From CAWIJJ01 sp963836405 (GTDB lineage: Bacteria; Acidobacteriota; Terriglobia; Bryobacterales; Bryobacteraceae), in NCBI GenBank assembly GCA_963836405.1, contig CAWIJL010000002.1:1-64000 (forward strand): a DNA stretch of 64,000 nt, written 5' to 3'. The translations under genes were made by a program, and so were the position numbers. Below, in pieces: positions 44,565 through 52,947 of this stretch. Each line of letters starts with the position of its first letter. The stretch's first letter is position 1. Under the pieces are notes generated by a model. It made no database searches, was not told where the DNA came from, and was given only the letters and a program-made list of their open reading frames with translations.

Positions 44565-45977
44565 ATGTTCAGCCGCAAGCGTAAAGCTCGTGTTTTGTTC
44601 GGGCTATCGGACATCATCCTGATCGCCGCCGGGTTTGAGGCGGCTTATCAAACACGCCTATTTCTAAAGTTCGAACACGAGTTTTTCCTCACCGTCGATA
44701 AGAAGGCGCTGGTGCTCGGGATTGCGCTGGTCGCCTGGGTCGTCATCGGCTTGTGGCTGGAAGTCTATGAAAAGCTGGATTCCGGCCACCCGCGCATCAT
44801 TCTCCGGGATTCGGCGCGGCAGTGCGCCTATGGCGCATTGTGCCTGATCGTTTTCGAGTATGTTCTGCGGCTCGATCTGAGCCGCTTCTTCATGGTCCTG
44901 TTCGCTGTCTACACCTGGATACTGCTGCTGCTGTTCCGGCTGACGGCGGGCCGCCTCGTCGGCATCATCCGGCGGGAATTTGCCGCGCCTCACTACGTGA
45001 TGGTTGCGGGCACCGGCGAACGTGCCATCCGGCTGGCGCGTGCCCTCGAAGAATCGATTGATTACGGGGTACGGCTGCTCGGCTTCCTGAGCGAACAGCA
45101 GAACGGAACGGAACAGATCGAGCTCTCGGTCCCCTACCCGGTTCGTCCCATCTCCGATCTCCCCGCCCTCCTCCGGGAGCACGTCGTGGACGAGGTGATC
45201 TTCGCTGTCAAGAGCGAGAGCCTGGCCAACCTCGAAGAGATTTTCCTGCTGTGCGACGAGGAAGGGGTGCGCACACGCGTCGCGGTGGACTTTTTTCCCC
45301 ACGTCAACAGCACCGTTTCGCTCGACCGTTTCGGGCTCACACCGCTGCTGACGTTTTCCGCCGCGCCCTGCGACGAAGTGCGCCTTCTGCTGAAACGCGC
45401 CACCGACATCCTGATTGCGGCGGCAGGACTGCTCGTCCTTTCGCCTCTAATGGCGGCGATGGCAGTGCTGATCCGCGCCAGTTCACCCGGACCCGCAATT
45501 TTCCGCCAGGTCCGCTGCGGCCTGAACGGGCGGCGGTTCCTCTTCTATAAGTTCCGTTCGATGTGCCAGAACGCCGAGGACCTGAAGCCCGCCCTGGCGC
45601 ACCTGAATCAGCGCGATGGAGTCGTTTTCAAGATCGCCGACGATCCGCGAACCACGCCTCTCGGACGGTACCTGCGAAAGTTTTCCATCGACGAGTGGCC
45701 CCAGCTCTGGAATGTCCTGCGCGGAGACATGTCGCTCGTCGGCCCGCGCCCCGCCATCCCGAGCGAGGTTGACCGGTACCAGGGCTGGCAGCGCCGCCGC
45801 TTGCGGATGCGCCCGGGACTGACCTGCCTGTGGGCCGTCTCCGGCCGGGACACCGTCGATTTCGAGACATGGATGAAACTGGACATGCAGTACATTGATA
45901 ATTGGTCGCTCGCGCTCGACTGGAAGATTCTGCTGCGAACCATACCCCGCGTGCTGACTGGCCGCGGCGCCAATTAG
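44565..45977 (+). CDS. polyprenyl-phosphate sugar-1-phosphate transferase (exopolysaccharide initiation)
   Basis: The 470-residue membrane protein has about five hydrophobic segments in its first half, a nucleotide-binding-like middle (HYVMVAGTGERAIRLARALE) and the bacterial sugar transferase domain at the end: SSPGPAIFRQVRCGLNGRRF, FYKFRSMCQNAEDL, LRKFSIDEWPQLWNVLRGDM, SLVGPRPAIP and MRPGLTCLWAVSGRD. It transfers a sugar phosphate to undecaprenyl phosphate to begin an exopolysaccharide or O-antigen repeat (WcaJ/WbaP type). No other polysaccharide genes lie next to it. Confidence 0.88.
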   Translation: MFSRKRKARVLFGLSDIILIAAGFEAAYQTRLFLKFEHEFFLTVDKKALVLGIALVAWVVIGLWLEVYEKLDSGHPRIILRDSARQCAYGALCLIVFEYVLRLDLSRFFMVLFAVYTWILLLLFRLTAGRLVGIIRREFAAPHYVMVAGTGERAIRLARALEESIDYGVRLLGFLSEQQNGTEQIELSVPYPVRPISDLPALLREHVVDEVIFAVKSESLANLEEIFLLCDEEGVRTRVAVDFFPHVNSTVSLDRFGLTPLLTFSAAPCDEVRLLLKRATDILIAAAGLLVLSPLMAAMAVLIRASSPGPAIFRQVRCGLNGRRFLFYKFRSMCQNAEDLKPALAHLNQRDGVVFKIADDPRTTPLGRYLRKFSIDEWPQLWNVLRGDMSLVGPRPAIPSEVDRYQGWQRRRLRMRPGLTCLWAVSGRDTVDFETWMKLDMQYIDNWSLALDWKILLRTIPRVLTGRGAN

Positions 45978-45996
45978 GAGAGCACACCTACCACCT

Positions 45997-46611
45997 ATGC
46001 ACATGATTCCCACGCAAGAGGAAGTCGTCGCGCTGATGCGCGAGACCGGCGCCCTCCGGGAAGGTCACTTCGAATATCCTTCCGGATTGCACTCCAACGA
46101 GTACCTGCAGGTGCCGCTTGCCTTGCGGCACTACCAGCATCAGAGGCTTCTCGCGGTGGGACTCAGCCGGCTGTTGCGCGCCAATACCGAGATTCGCGCC
46201 ATCATTCCCGAGTTGTCCATCGTGGTGCCCGCCACCGGCGGCCTACCCGTGGCTTTCGGCGTGTGCGAAGCCCTGCGCGCCAAGCAGGTCTATTGGGCCG
46301 AGGTCCAGGGCGACAGCAAAGGCCTCCGTTTCCGGCAATATGTGGAGCCCGCGCCGGGCGAACAAGTGGTGCTCGTGGACGACATTCTTCGTACCGGCAC
46401 CAAGCTGAGCCAGATGCGCGCCATGCTGGAAGGCTCGGGCGCCACCGTTGTAGCCCTCGCGGCTGTGATCTACCAGCCCACTCCCGATACATTCGATTTC
46501 GGCCCCCTGCCCCTCTATTACCTGGCCAAACTCGACGCCAGCTATTACACCGATGCCGCCCACTGCGAACTGTGCCACAAGGGCGAGCCCTGCGAGAAGG
46601 TCTGGGTCTAA
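45997..46611 (+). CDS. pyrE: orotate phosphoribosyltransferase-like protein
   Basis: The 204-residue protein has the PyrE start (ALREGHFEYPSGLHSNEYLQ) and the PRPP-binding motif QVVLVDDILRTGTKLSQMRA. A Cys-bearing end (HCELCHKGEPCEKVWV) is found in some PyrE branches. It would make orotidine 5'-phosphate from orotate and PRPP in UMP synthesis. Start is 45997 or the second Met at 46003. pyrH, a later step of the same pathway, is also in the window but not linked. Confidence 0.75.
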   Translation: MHMIPTQEEVVALMRETGALREGHFEYPSGLHSNEYLQVPLALRHYQHQRLLAVGLSRLLRANTEIRAIIPELSIVVPATGGLPVAFGVCEALRAKQVYWAEVQGDSKGLRFRQYVEPAPGEQVVLVDDILRTGTKLSQMRAMLEGSGATVVALAAVIYQPTPDTFDFGPLPLYYLAKLDASYYTDAAHCELCHKGEPCEKVWV

Positions 46612-46644
46612 GTCATTGGGTGCCGGCGGTAAAGTAATTTGTTG

Positions 46645-46650
46645 TATAAT
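46645..46650 (+). promoter_or_regulatory. candidate -10 element before the methyltransferase gene
   Basis: TATAAT within GTTGTATAAT lies 46 nt before the methyltransferase start. No -35 at standard spacing is visible. The ten-base string is identical to the element at 21088-21097. Confidence 0.35.
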
Positions 46651-46695
46651 TCCATACAGAAGATCCGGCAGTCGCACCGCTGGTACGATCTGAGT

Positions 46696-47238
46696 ATGGA
46701 GCATCTGACACTGGCAAGGTTCGCTGTTCTTGTGCTCGCCGGCTCCGCCCTCAGCGCGCAGGATGCGGACAAGCTGGCTCCTTATTACCCGACTCCGGAA
46801 ACCATCGTCGAAAAAATGCTTCAGCTCGGCGGGCTCCGCGCTGGAGAAAAAGTGTTCGACCTCGGCTCCGGCGACGGCCGCATCGTCATCATGGCGGCAC
46901 AGAAATTCCACGCCGAAGCGGTCGGGGTGGAACTCGATAAGGATCTGTTCAAGCGCAGCATGGAGAGGATTCGGAAGCTCGGTCTCGAAAAGACCGCGCG
47001 CATCGTCAATGGAGATCTCCTAAAGCAGAACTACAGTTCCGCCGATCTGGTCACCGTGTACCTGTTGCCCGCCTCGATCGACAACAAGGTCCAGCCGCTG
47101 CTCGACAAGCAGCTCAAGAAAGGCGCCCGGGTGGTTGCCCACGACTTCGAGTTCAAGAATTGGACTCCGGAAAAAGTTGAGAATATCGCCGACGACGGCG
47201 AGGGCCGCAGTCACGCGCTTTACCTCTACCGGAAGTAA
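46696..47238 (+). CDS. SAM-dependent methyltransferase with an N-terminal signal peptide
   Basis: I choose ATG 46696, which gives 180 residues starting MEHLTLARFAVLVLAGSALS, a signal-peptide-like segment ending near AQDADKL. The class I methyltransferase core follows: KVFDLGSGDGRIVIMAAQKF (SAM loop), AVGVELDKDLF, RIVNGDLLKQ and a VTVYLLPASIDNKV strand. The fold resembles small DOT1-like enzymes. An export signal on a SAM enzyme is odd, because SAM is not known outside the cytoplasm; the N-terminus may instead be a membrane anchor with the enzyme inside. It precedes a histidine kinase gene by 3 nt. Confidence 0.75.
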   Translation: MEHLTLARFAVLVLAGSALSAQDADKLAPYYPTPETIVEKMLQLGGLRAGEKVFDLGSGDGRIVIMAAQKFHAEAVGVELDKDLFKRSMERIRKLGLEKTARIVNGDLLKQNYSSADLVTVYLLPASIDNKVQPLLDKQLKKGARVVAHDFEFKNWTPEKVENIADDGEGRSHALYLYRK

Positions 47239-47241
47239 TTC

Positions 47242-48390
47242 GTGCCGTTTTTCCAGAACGTCGCTTGGTTTTCTTATCTCGCCTGGACGCGCGTAGTGCT
47301 GGCGTCATGCGCCCTCCTGCTCAGCTATTTCTACCCCGCGCCGTCAGGATTGCTGTTTCAGGGGCTGATTGGCTGCTTCCTGGCCTACGCGCTGTTGGTG
47401 GCGGTGCGGATGAAGGTCCCGCGCGGCATGTCCGGCCTGGTTGTGATGCTGGCCGATACCATTTTCTTCCTGGCCATCGCCGCCCTCGGCGCGGAGCGGC
47501 TGCTATGGGTGGTTGCGCTGCTCTTCCTGTGTCTGATGACCGAAACTCTCCTGTTTTTCACTTCGGTGGAGCTGGTGGTGGTCACGGGGGCGTGCGCAGC
47601 GTTTTGCCTGCTGCTTCCCTACGGGCCCATTCGCGGCCTGCAGCCTACGATCCTGGTGGCGGGCGCGCTGACGTGCGGCGTCGGAATCCGGCAACAGCGG
47701 CAGAAGCGTCAGAACGAGGCTCTCAACCAAAAGGCGATCGAGGCGGAGAAGGCCGCCGCCAAAGCCGGCGAGACGGAACGGCAGCGCATCGCCTCCGACT
47801 TTCATGACGGACCGCTCCAGAGCTTCATCAGCCTGCAAATGCGGCTGGAGATTCTCCGTAAGCTCTTCGATCGTGACTCGGAAGCGGGCATGGAAGACCT
47901 GCGGCAGTTGCAGACGCTGGCGCAGACGCAAGTTCGCGATCTGCGCGCCTTTCTGCACAGCATGCGGCCGGTGGACGTGGATGGCGCCAACCTGGTGGCG
48001 ACCGCCAGGCGCGCCGTGGAGAGTTTCCAGAAAGAGAGCGGCATTCCGGTAACGTTCCTGGGCGCAGACTCTCCGGTCGGCCTCCCCCAGGAGATGTCCC
48101 TCGAAGTGCTGCAAATGCTGCGCGAGAGCCTGCACAATGTCCGCAAGCACGCGGGAGCGACGCGCGTCGCAGTCGCGATGGAGAGGACCGACCGGGGCCT
48201 CGAAATTTCGGTGGACGACAACGGTCACGGCTTTTCCTTCGCGGGCACCTATTCCCTGGAGGAACTGGAGTTGCTTCGGCTGGGACCGGCGAGCCTGAAG
48301 CGCCGCGCCCGTTCGCTCAATGCCGAACTGCAGCTCGAGTCGCGCCCCGGCCGCGGAGCCGGTTTGAAATTCCGAATACCGCTGCAATGA
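47242..48390 (+). CDS. membrane sensor histidine kinase (NarX/DesK type)
   Basis: A GTG at 47242 starts a 382-residue protein with about five or six N-terminal membrane helices (to about residue 150) and a helical linker. The HisKA_3 dimerisation box contains ERQRIASDFHDGPLQSF, where His is the phosphorylation site, and the HATPase domain has LRESLHNVRKHAGATRVAVA (N box) and ISVDDNGHGFSF (G1). No cognate regulator is adjacent; the gene continues with a 4-nt overlap (ATGA) into a lipoprotein gene. Signal unknown. Confidence 0.87.
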   Translation: MPFFQNVAWFSYLAWTRVVLASCALLLSYFYPAPSGLLFQGLIGCFLAYALLVAVRMKVPRGMSGLVVMLADTIFFLAIAALGAERLLWVVALLFLCLMTETLLFFTSVELVVVTGACAAFCLLLPYGPIRGLQPTILVAGALTCGVGIRQQRQKRQNEALNQKAIEAEKAAAKAGETERQRIASDFHDGPLQSFISLQMRLEILRKLFDRDSEAGMEDLRQLQTLAQTQVRDLRAFLHSMRPVDVDGANLVATARRAVESFQKESGIPVTFLGADSPVGLPQEMSLEVLQMLRESLHNVRKHAGATRVAVAMERTDRGLEISVDDNGHGFSFAGTYSLEELELLRLGPASLKRRARSLNAELQLESRPGRGAGLKFRIPLQ

Positions 48391-49379
48391 ACCGCCTGCT
48401 GCCTGCCCTGATCGCACTGCTGTCGGCGGGCTGCGGCCGGTACGCCGATTTCACGCTGCCTCCCCTGGCCGGCGGCGACCCCGGAGCGGCCTATCGATTC
48501 GAGCAAGACCCCGACCCGGTCCTCTCCCCCGGCGAAGGATGGGACTCGCACGACGTTCTGAACCCCTCGCTCCTACCCGGCCGGGCCAATCTCTACTCCG
48601 GTTTCGATGGTTCGACGTGGCGCACCGGCCTCGCCGTCGCCGCCGGGGGAAACCGGTGGGAAAAGCGCGGCATGATCCTCGAACCGGACCGCACCACCTG
48701 GGAAGGCAGCTACATCGCCGCCAATGGTTCGGCGCTGCCCGTGAAGGGACAGACCTTCTACTGGTATGTGGCGGGACCGAGAGAGCGGCCGCGCATCGGC
48801 CTGGCGCGGTCCGCCGATCTGCGCTCGTGGTCCAAGGAACGGCAGCCGGTGCTCGAACCGGGACCCTACGCCAGTTGGGACGAAACCGGGGTCGCCGACC
48901 CTTACGTCATACGCGCCGGAAACACGTTCTATCTCTTTTACCTCGGGCAGGACCGCGGCATGCGCCAGCGGATCGGAGTGGCCCGCTCGGAAGACGGCCT
49001 GAAGTGGGAAAAGCTGCGCGGCAACCCGGTGCTGGAGTTGGGGGAGCCCGGCTCGTTCGACGAGAACGGATTGGGCGAGCCGGCGGTCTGGAGCGCTCGC
49101 GGTTTCTACTGGATGTTGTACACGGGCCGCGACCTGGGCGAATCGAGAAGGCTCGGCCTCGCCCGCTCATCCGATGGCGTTCGCTGGCGGAAGCTCCCGG
49201 CCGTCTTCAGCGGAGAGCAATCGTGGAACGCGCACGTGCTCTGCGACCCTGCCGTGGAGCCGCTGCCCGATGGCCGCGTGGCGGTGTGGTTCGGCGGCGG
49301 CAGTATTCCCCGGCCCGACGAGAACCTGAACGGCCAGATCGGTTACGGTTTGCTTACACCGGTTTTGAATGCCCGGTGA
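48387..49379 (+). CDS. lipoprotein with a GH43/GH32-like five-bladed propeller
   Basis: The 330-residue protein has a lipoprotein signal (MNRLLPALIALLSAGCGRYA; lipobox LSAGC). The rest shows repeats typical of glycosidase-like five-bladed propellers: WDSHDVLNPSLLPGRANLYS, FYWYVAGPRERPRIGLARSA, DETGVADPYVIRAGNTFYLF, IGVARSEDGLKWEKL, ENGLGEPAVW and RRLGLARSSDGVRWRKLP. It may bind or cut a glycan at the membrane; catalytic acids cannot be assigned with certainty. It overlaps the histidine kinase stop and lies 12 nt before bshA. Confidence 0.75.
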   Translation: MNRLLPALIALLSAGCGRYADFTLPPLAGGDPGAAYRFEQDPDPVLSPGEGWDSHDVLNPSLLPGRANLYSGFDGSTWRTGLAVAAGGNRWEKRGMILEPDRTTWEGSYIAANGSALPVKGQTFYWYVAGPRERPRIGLARSADLRSWSKERQPVLEPGPYASWDETGVADPYVIRAGNTFYLFYLGQDRGMRQRIGVARSEDGLKWEKLRGNPVLELGEPGSFDENGLGEPAVWSARGFYWMLYTGRDLGESRRLGLARSSDGVRWRKLPAVFSGEQSWNAHVLCDPAVEPLPDGRVAVWFGGGSIPRPDENLNGQIGYGLLTPVLNAR

Positions 49380-49391
49380 TACCTTGGTCAG

Positions 49392-50513
49392 GTGAACATT
49401 GGGATCACTTGTTATCCGACATACGGCGGCAGCGGCATCGTGGCGACCGAGCTCGGGCTGGAGCTGGCAACACGCGGGCACGAGGTCCACTTCATCACCT
49501 ACGCCAACCCGATCCGCCTGGATCCCGAGACCCCGCGCATCCATTATCACGAAGTCGAAGTCTCCACGTACCCGCTGTTTCAGTACCCGCCTTATTGCCT
49601 GGCGCTGGCATCGCGAATGGCCGAAGCCGCCGAGGCGTACGATTTGGATCTGCTGCACGTCCACTACGCCATTCCCCATTCGATCTCCGCGCTGCTCGCC
49701 AAGCAGATGATGGCCCCCCGCCGGCGCCTGCCTTTCATCACCACGCTGCACGGAACCGACATCACGCTGGTGGGCCAGGACCGGTCCTACTTTCCCATCA
49801 CGAAGTTCAGCATGGAGAAGTCCGACGGAATCACCTGCATCAGCGAGTACCTGCGCAACCGCACCATCGAGGTGTTCGAGGTGCCTAACGAGATCCGCGT
49901 CATTTACAATTTTGTGAACTGCGACCGCTACCATCCCGACAACGAGAAGAAGGATGCCCGCATCTACGCGCCGGACGGAGAGAAGATCCTGATCCACCTC
50001 TCCAACTTCCGTCCTGTGAAGCGCCCGAGCGACTGCATCCGCATTCTGGCGGAGGTGCGGAAAAACGTGGCCGCGCACCTGCTGATGGTCGGGGACGGTC
50101 CGGAACGCGGCCCGGCCGAGCACCTGGCCCGCGAACTCAAAGTGGAGCGGCACGTCTCGTTTCTCGGCAAGCAGAATCACGTGGAGCGCATCATTCCCCT
50201 GGCCCACGCGCTGCTCATGCCAAGCGAACTGGAGGGCTTCGGCCTGGTAGCGCTCGAGGCGATGGCCTGCGGCGTGGTGCCGGTGGCCACCAGCGCGGGG
50301 GGCGTTTCCGAGCTGATCACGGACGGGGAAGATGGCTTCCTGGAGCCTCCCGGCGATGTGGCCGCGCAGGCCCGGCGCGTCACCGCCCTGCTGACCGACG
50401 ACAACTTGCAATACCGCATGGCCAAGACCGGCCGCTGGAACGCCGCGGAGCGGTTTTGCTCGGAGAAAATTATTGCGCAGTACGAGAAATATTACGAAGA
50501 AGTGATCGGATAA
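49392..50513 (+). CDS. bshA: N-acetyl-alpha-D-glucosaminyl L-malate synthase BshA
   Basis: The 373-residue GT4-type glycosyltransferase starts from GTG 49392 with MNIGITCYPTYGGSGIVATE, the BshA signature, and continues HYHEVEVSTYPLFQYPPYCL, LDLLHVHYAIPHSISALLAK, TTLHGTDITLVGQD and VIYNFVNCDRYHPD. The donor-site end is MPSELEGFGLVALEAMACGV. It makes GlcNAc-malate, the first step of bacillithiol synthesis, so the organism probably uses bacillithiol as its thiol buffer. bshB and bshC are not in the window. Confidence 0.9.
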   Translation: MNIGITCYPTYGGSGIVATELGLELATRGHEVHFITYANPIRLDPETPRIHYHEVEVSTYPLFQYPPYCLALASRMAEAAEAYDLDLLHVHYAIPHSISALLAKQMMAPRRRLPFITTLHGTDITLVGQDRSYFPITKFSMEKSDGITCISEYLRNRTIEVFEVPNEIRVIYNFVNCDRYHPDNEKKDARIYAPDGEKILIHLSNFRPVKRPSDCIRILAEVRKNVAAHLLMVGDGPERGPAEHLARELKVERHVSFLGKQNHVERIIPLAHALLMPSELEGFGLVALEAMACGVVPVATSAGGVSELITDGEDGFLEPPGDVAAQARRVTALLTDDNLQYRMAKTGRWNAAERFCSEKIIAQYEKYYEEVIG

Positions 50514-50549
50514 CTATAAACCAAGGGCAGCTCCCGCTCGCGGCCGGAA

Positions 50550-51530
50550 CTATCCGACCTTGCTCGACCGGAAGTTGGCGGCGTGCTGCACGATGGTCCT
50601 GAGGTCGGCGTAGCGCGGCTGCCAGCCGAGTTTCTCCGACAGTTTTCCCGGCGCCGCCACCAGCGCCGAGGCGTCGCCCTCGCGGCGCGGACCAATTACG
50701 TAAGGCACCTTCTTGCCCGTGACTTCCTCCACTGCGCGGATCACTTCCAGCACGGTATGCCCTTCGCCCGTGCCCACGTTGAAGCGGTCCGACGGGCCGC
50801 CTGCGAAGAGGTAATCGAGCGCCAGAATGTGCGCCTGCGCCAGGTCGGTAACGTGGACGTAGTCCCGCAGGCAGGTGCCGTCCGGGGTGTCGTAGTCATT
50901 GCCGAAAACCGTGATCGGCTGGCCGGTTTCGATGGCGCGCAGGATCAACGGGATGAGGTGTGTTTCCGGTTCGTGCTCTTCGCCCAGACGGCCCTCCGGA
51001 TCCGCGCCGGAGGCGTTGAAATAGCGCAGCGTGACGCTGGTCAGGCGATGAATTTCGTCGAACCATCGCAGCAGCGTCTCCACCATGACTTTCGATTCGC
51101 CGTAGGGGCTCACCGGCTGGATCGGAAAAGTCTCGAAAATCGGCGACGAAGCCGGATTGCCATAAACGGCAGCCGTGGAGGAAAACACCAGGTGGCGGAC
51201 TCCCGTTCGCACCATCGCATTGAGCAGCGACAGCGAACCTCCCACGTTGTTTTCGAAATAGCGCCCCGGCTCCCGCATGGATTCGCCCACCGCGATGAAC
51301 GCGGCAAAGTGGATCACCGCCTCCGATCCCGTCTGTTTCAGGACCTCGGCCAAGGCGTTGGTTTCGGTGAGATTGAGCTTATAAAGCCGGTTGCCGGGGA
51401 CGTTGTGCTTGTAGCCCTTGGAAAGATCGTCGACGACCGCGACATCGTGGCCCTGGTCGAGCAGCAACTGCACGGTATGGGAGCCGATATATCCGGCGCC
51501 GCCGGTCACGAGAATTCTGCGAGGGCTCAT
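50550..51530 (-). CDS. galE: UDP-glucose 4-epimerase
   Basis: The 326-residue SDR-extended protein has the NAD motif ILVTGGAGYIGSHTVQLLLD, the catalytic Ser/Thr region FSSTAAVYGNP and YGESK (Tyr and Lys), plus the GalE-specific parts VTLRYFNASGADPEGRLGEE, HLIPLI and DYDTPDGTCLRDYVHVTDLA. It interconverts UDP-glucose and UDP-galactose and may also supply exopolysaccharide precursors. It lies downstream of pyrH on the same strand (16 nt gap) and converges on bshA. Confidence 0.93.
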   Translation of the reverse strand: MSPRRILVTGGAGYIGSHTVQLLLDQGHDVAVVDDLSKGYKHNVPGNRLYKLNLTETNALAEVLKQTGSEAVIHFAAFIAVGESMREPGRYFENNVGGSLSLLNAMVRTGVRHLVFSSTAAVYGNPASSPIFETFPIQPVSPYGESKVMVETLLRWFDEIHRLTSVTLRYFNASGADPEGRLGEEHEPETHLIPLILRAIETGQPITVFGNDYDTPDGTCLRDYVHVTDLAQAHILALDYLFAGGPSDRFNVGTGEGHTVLEVIRAVEEVTGKKVPYVIGPRREGDASALVAAPGKLSEKLGWQPRYADLRTIVQHAANFRSSKVG

Positions 51531-51546
51531 TCGGTCCGCTCCCCCA

Positions 51547-52251
51547 CTACCGTATCATTGTCCCTACCCGCTCGCCTTTGGACATGCGCAGGATGTTTCC
51601 CGGCACCGTCAGATTGAACACGATAACCGGCAGGTGATTGTCGCGGCACATTGCAATCGAGGTCGCATCCATCACTCCCAGGCCTTCTTTGAGCACATCT
51701 AGGTAGGTGATCTCTTCGTATCGGACGGCATCGGGAAACTTCAGCGGGTCTTTGTTATAAACGCCGTCCACGCGGGTGCCCTTGGCAATGACATCGGCCT
51801 TGATTTCGAGGGCCCGCAGGGTGGCAGCCGTGTCAGTCGAAAAATACGGATTGGAGGTGCCGGCCGCGCAGATGACGATGCGCCCCTTTTCCAGGTGCCG
51901 GATGGCGCGGCGGCGGATATAAGGCTCCGCCAACTGGTGCATCTCGATAGCGCTCATCACGCGCGTAGGGATGCCCATCTGCTCGAGCGCGTCGGAGACG
52001 GCCAGCGAGTTGATCACGGTGGCCAGCATGCCCATGTGATCGGCAGTCACCCGGTCCATGTTCTGAGCGGCGGCCGCGACACCGCGAAAGATATTGCCGC
52101 CGCCTACCACCACGCCGATCTGAATTCCGGCGGCCGCGACCTCCGCCACCTGCGCGGATAAACTGCGCACCCGCTCGGGGCTGATGCCGAAAGTGGCGCC
52201 TCCCGCCAGGGCTTCGCCGCTCAACTTGAGCAGAATGCGCCGGTATGCCAT
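51547..52251 (-). CDS. pyrH: UMP kinase
   Basis: The 234-residue amino-acid-kinase-fold protein begins AYRRILLKLSGEALAGGATF and has the family's VVGGGNIFRG, MGMLATVINSLAVSDALEQM and AGTSNPYFSTDTAATLRALE segments. It phosphorylates UMP to UDP. Its ATG immediately follows the tsf stop codon, matching the common rpsB-tsf-pyrH order. Confidence 0.95.
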   Translation of the reverse strand: MAYRRILLKLSGEALAGGATFGISPERVRSLSAQVAEVAAAGIQIGVVVGGGNIFRGVAAAAQNMDRVTADHMGMLATVINSLAVSDALEQMGIPTRVMSAIEMHQLAEPYIRRRAIRHLEKGRIVICAAGTSNPYFSTDTAATLRALEIKADVIAKGTRVDGVYNKDPLKFPDAVRYEEITYLDVLKEGLGVMDATSIAMCRDNHLPVIVFNLTVPGNILRMSKGERVGTMIR

Positions 52252-52893
52252 TTACTGCGCGGCGGCTTCTCCGTCCGCGCCGGCTTCAACGGCAGCCACG
52301 TCTCCCACCTTGAAGCGGACGAAACGCGCGATCGAAATGTTCTCGCCCAGCTTCGCGATCTTGGTTTTCACCAGTTGCTCGATGGTCAGCGTGGCCTCTT
52401 TGACGAAAGGCTGCTCCAGCAGGCAGACCTCCTCGTAGAACTTCACGATACGCCCCTCGATAATGCGGTCGAGCACCTTCTCCGGCTTGCCTTCGTTGAG
52501 CGCGCGGGCCCGGGCGATTTCCTTTTCCTTCTCGATAACCTCTGCCGGCACGTCTTCGCGCTTCAGATAGCGCGGGTCGGCGGCCGCGATGTGCATCGCG
52601 ACATCGTGCACCATTTCCTGAAAGTCGGCCGTACGGGCCACAAAATCGGATTCGCAGTTCACTTCCACCATCACGCCCAGTTGGCCGCCGGCGTGAATAT
52701 AGCTGCCGATCAACCCCTGTTTGGTAGCGCGCGAAGCTTTCTTGCCCGCGGCCGCAATGCCTCGCTTGCGCAGCACGACTTCGGCGTCGCCGATATCGCC
52801 ATTGGCCTCCGTCAGGGCCTTCTTGCACTCCATCATGCCTGCGCCGGTGCGTTCGCGCAGGTCTTTTACCAATGCCGCGGTGATCTCCGCCAT
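52252..52893 (-). CDS. tsf: translation elongation factor Ts
   Basis: The 213-residue product starts MAEITAALVKDLRERTGAGM and has MMECKKALTEANGDI, the EF-Ts signature GSYIHAGGQLGVMVEVNCES and TADFQEMVHDVAMHIAA. It is shorter than the two-subdomain E. coli protein (about 280) and like the compact forms of many bacteria. It exchanges nucleotide on EF-Tu. It follows rpsB after a 54-nt gap that contains a strong hairpin. Confidence 0.95.
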   Translation of the reverse strand: MAEITAALVKDLRERTGAGMMECKKALTEANGDIGDAEVVLRKRGIAAAGKKASRATKQGLIGSYIHAGGQLGVMVEVNCESDFVARTADFQEMVHDVAMHIAAADPRYLKREDVPAEVIEKEKEIARARALNEGKPEKVLDRIIEGRIVKFYEEVCLLEQPFVKEATLTIEQLVKTKIAKLGENISIARFVRFKVGDVAAVEAGADGEAAAQ

Positions 52894-52915
52894 AGTTCTC
52901 TGCTCGTTTCCATGT

Positions 52916-52941
52916 GGCGGCCGCCGGGTGCGGCGGCCGCC
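52916..52941 (-). promoter_or_regulatory. hairpin between rpsB and tsf
   Basis: GGCGGCCGCC occurs twice around a 6-base loop; the word is self-complementary, so the copies form a 10-bp stem. No T-run follows. Its place between rpsB and tsf recalls the partial attenuator described at this junction in E. coli, so it may set the ratio of S2 to EF-Ts. Confidence 0.4.
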
Positions 52942-52947
52942 GAAGTT

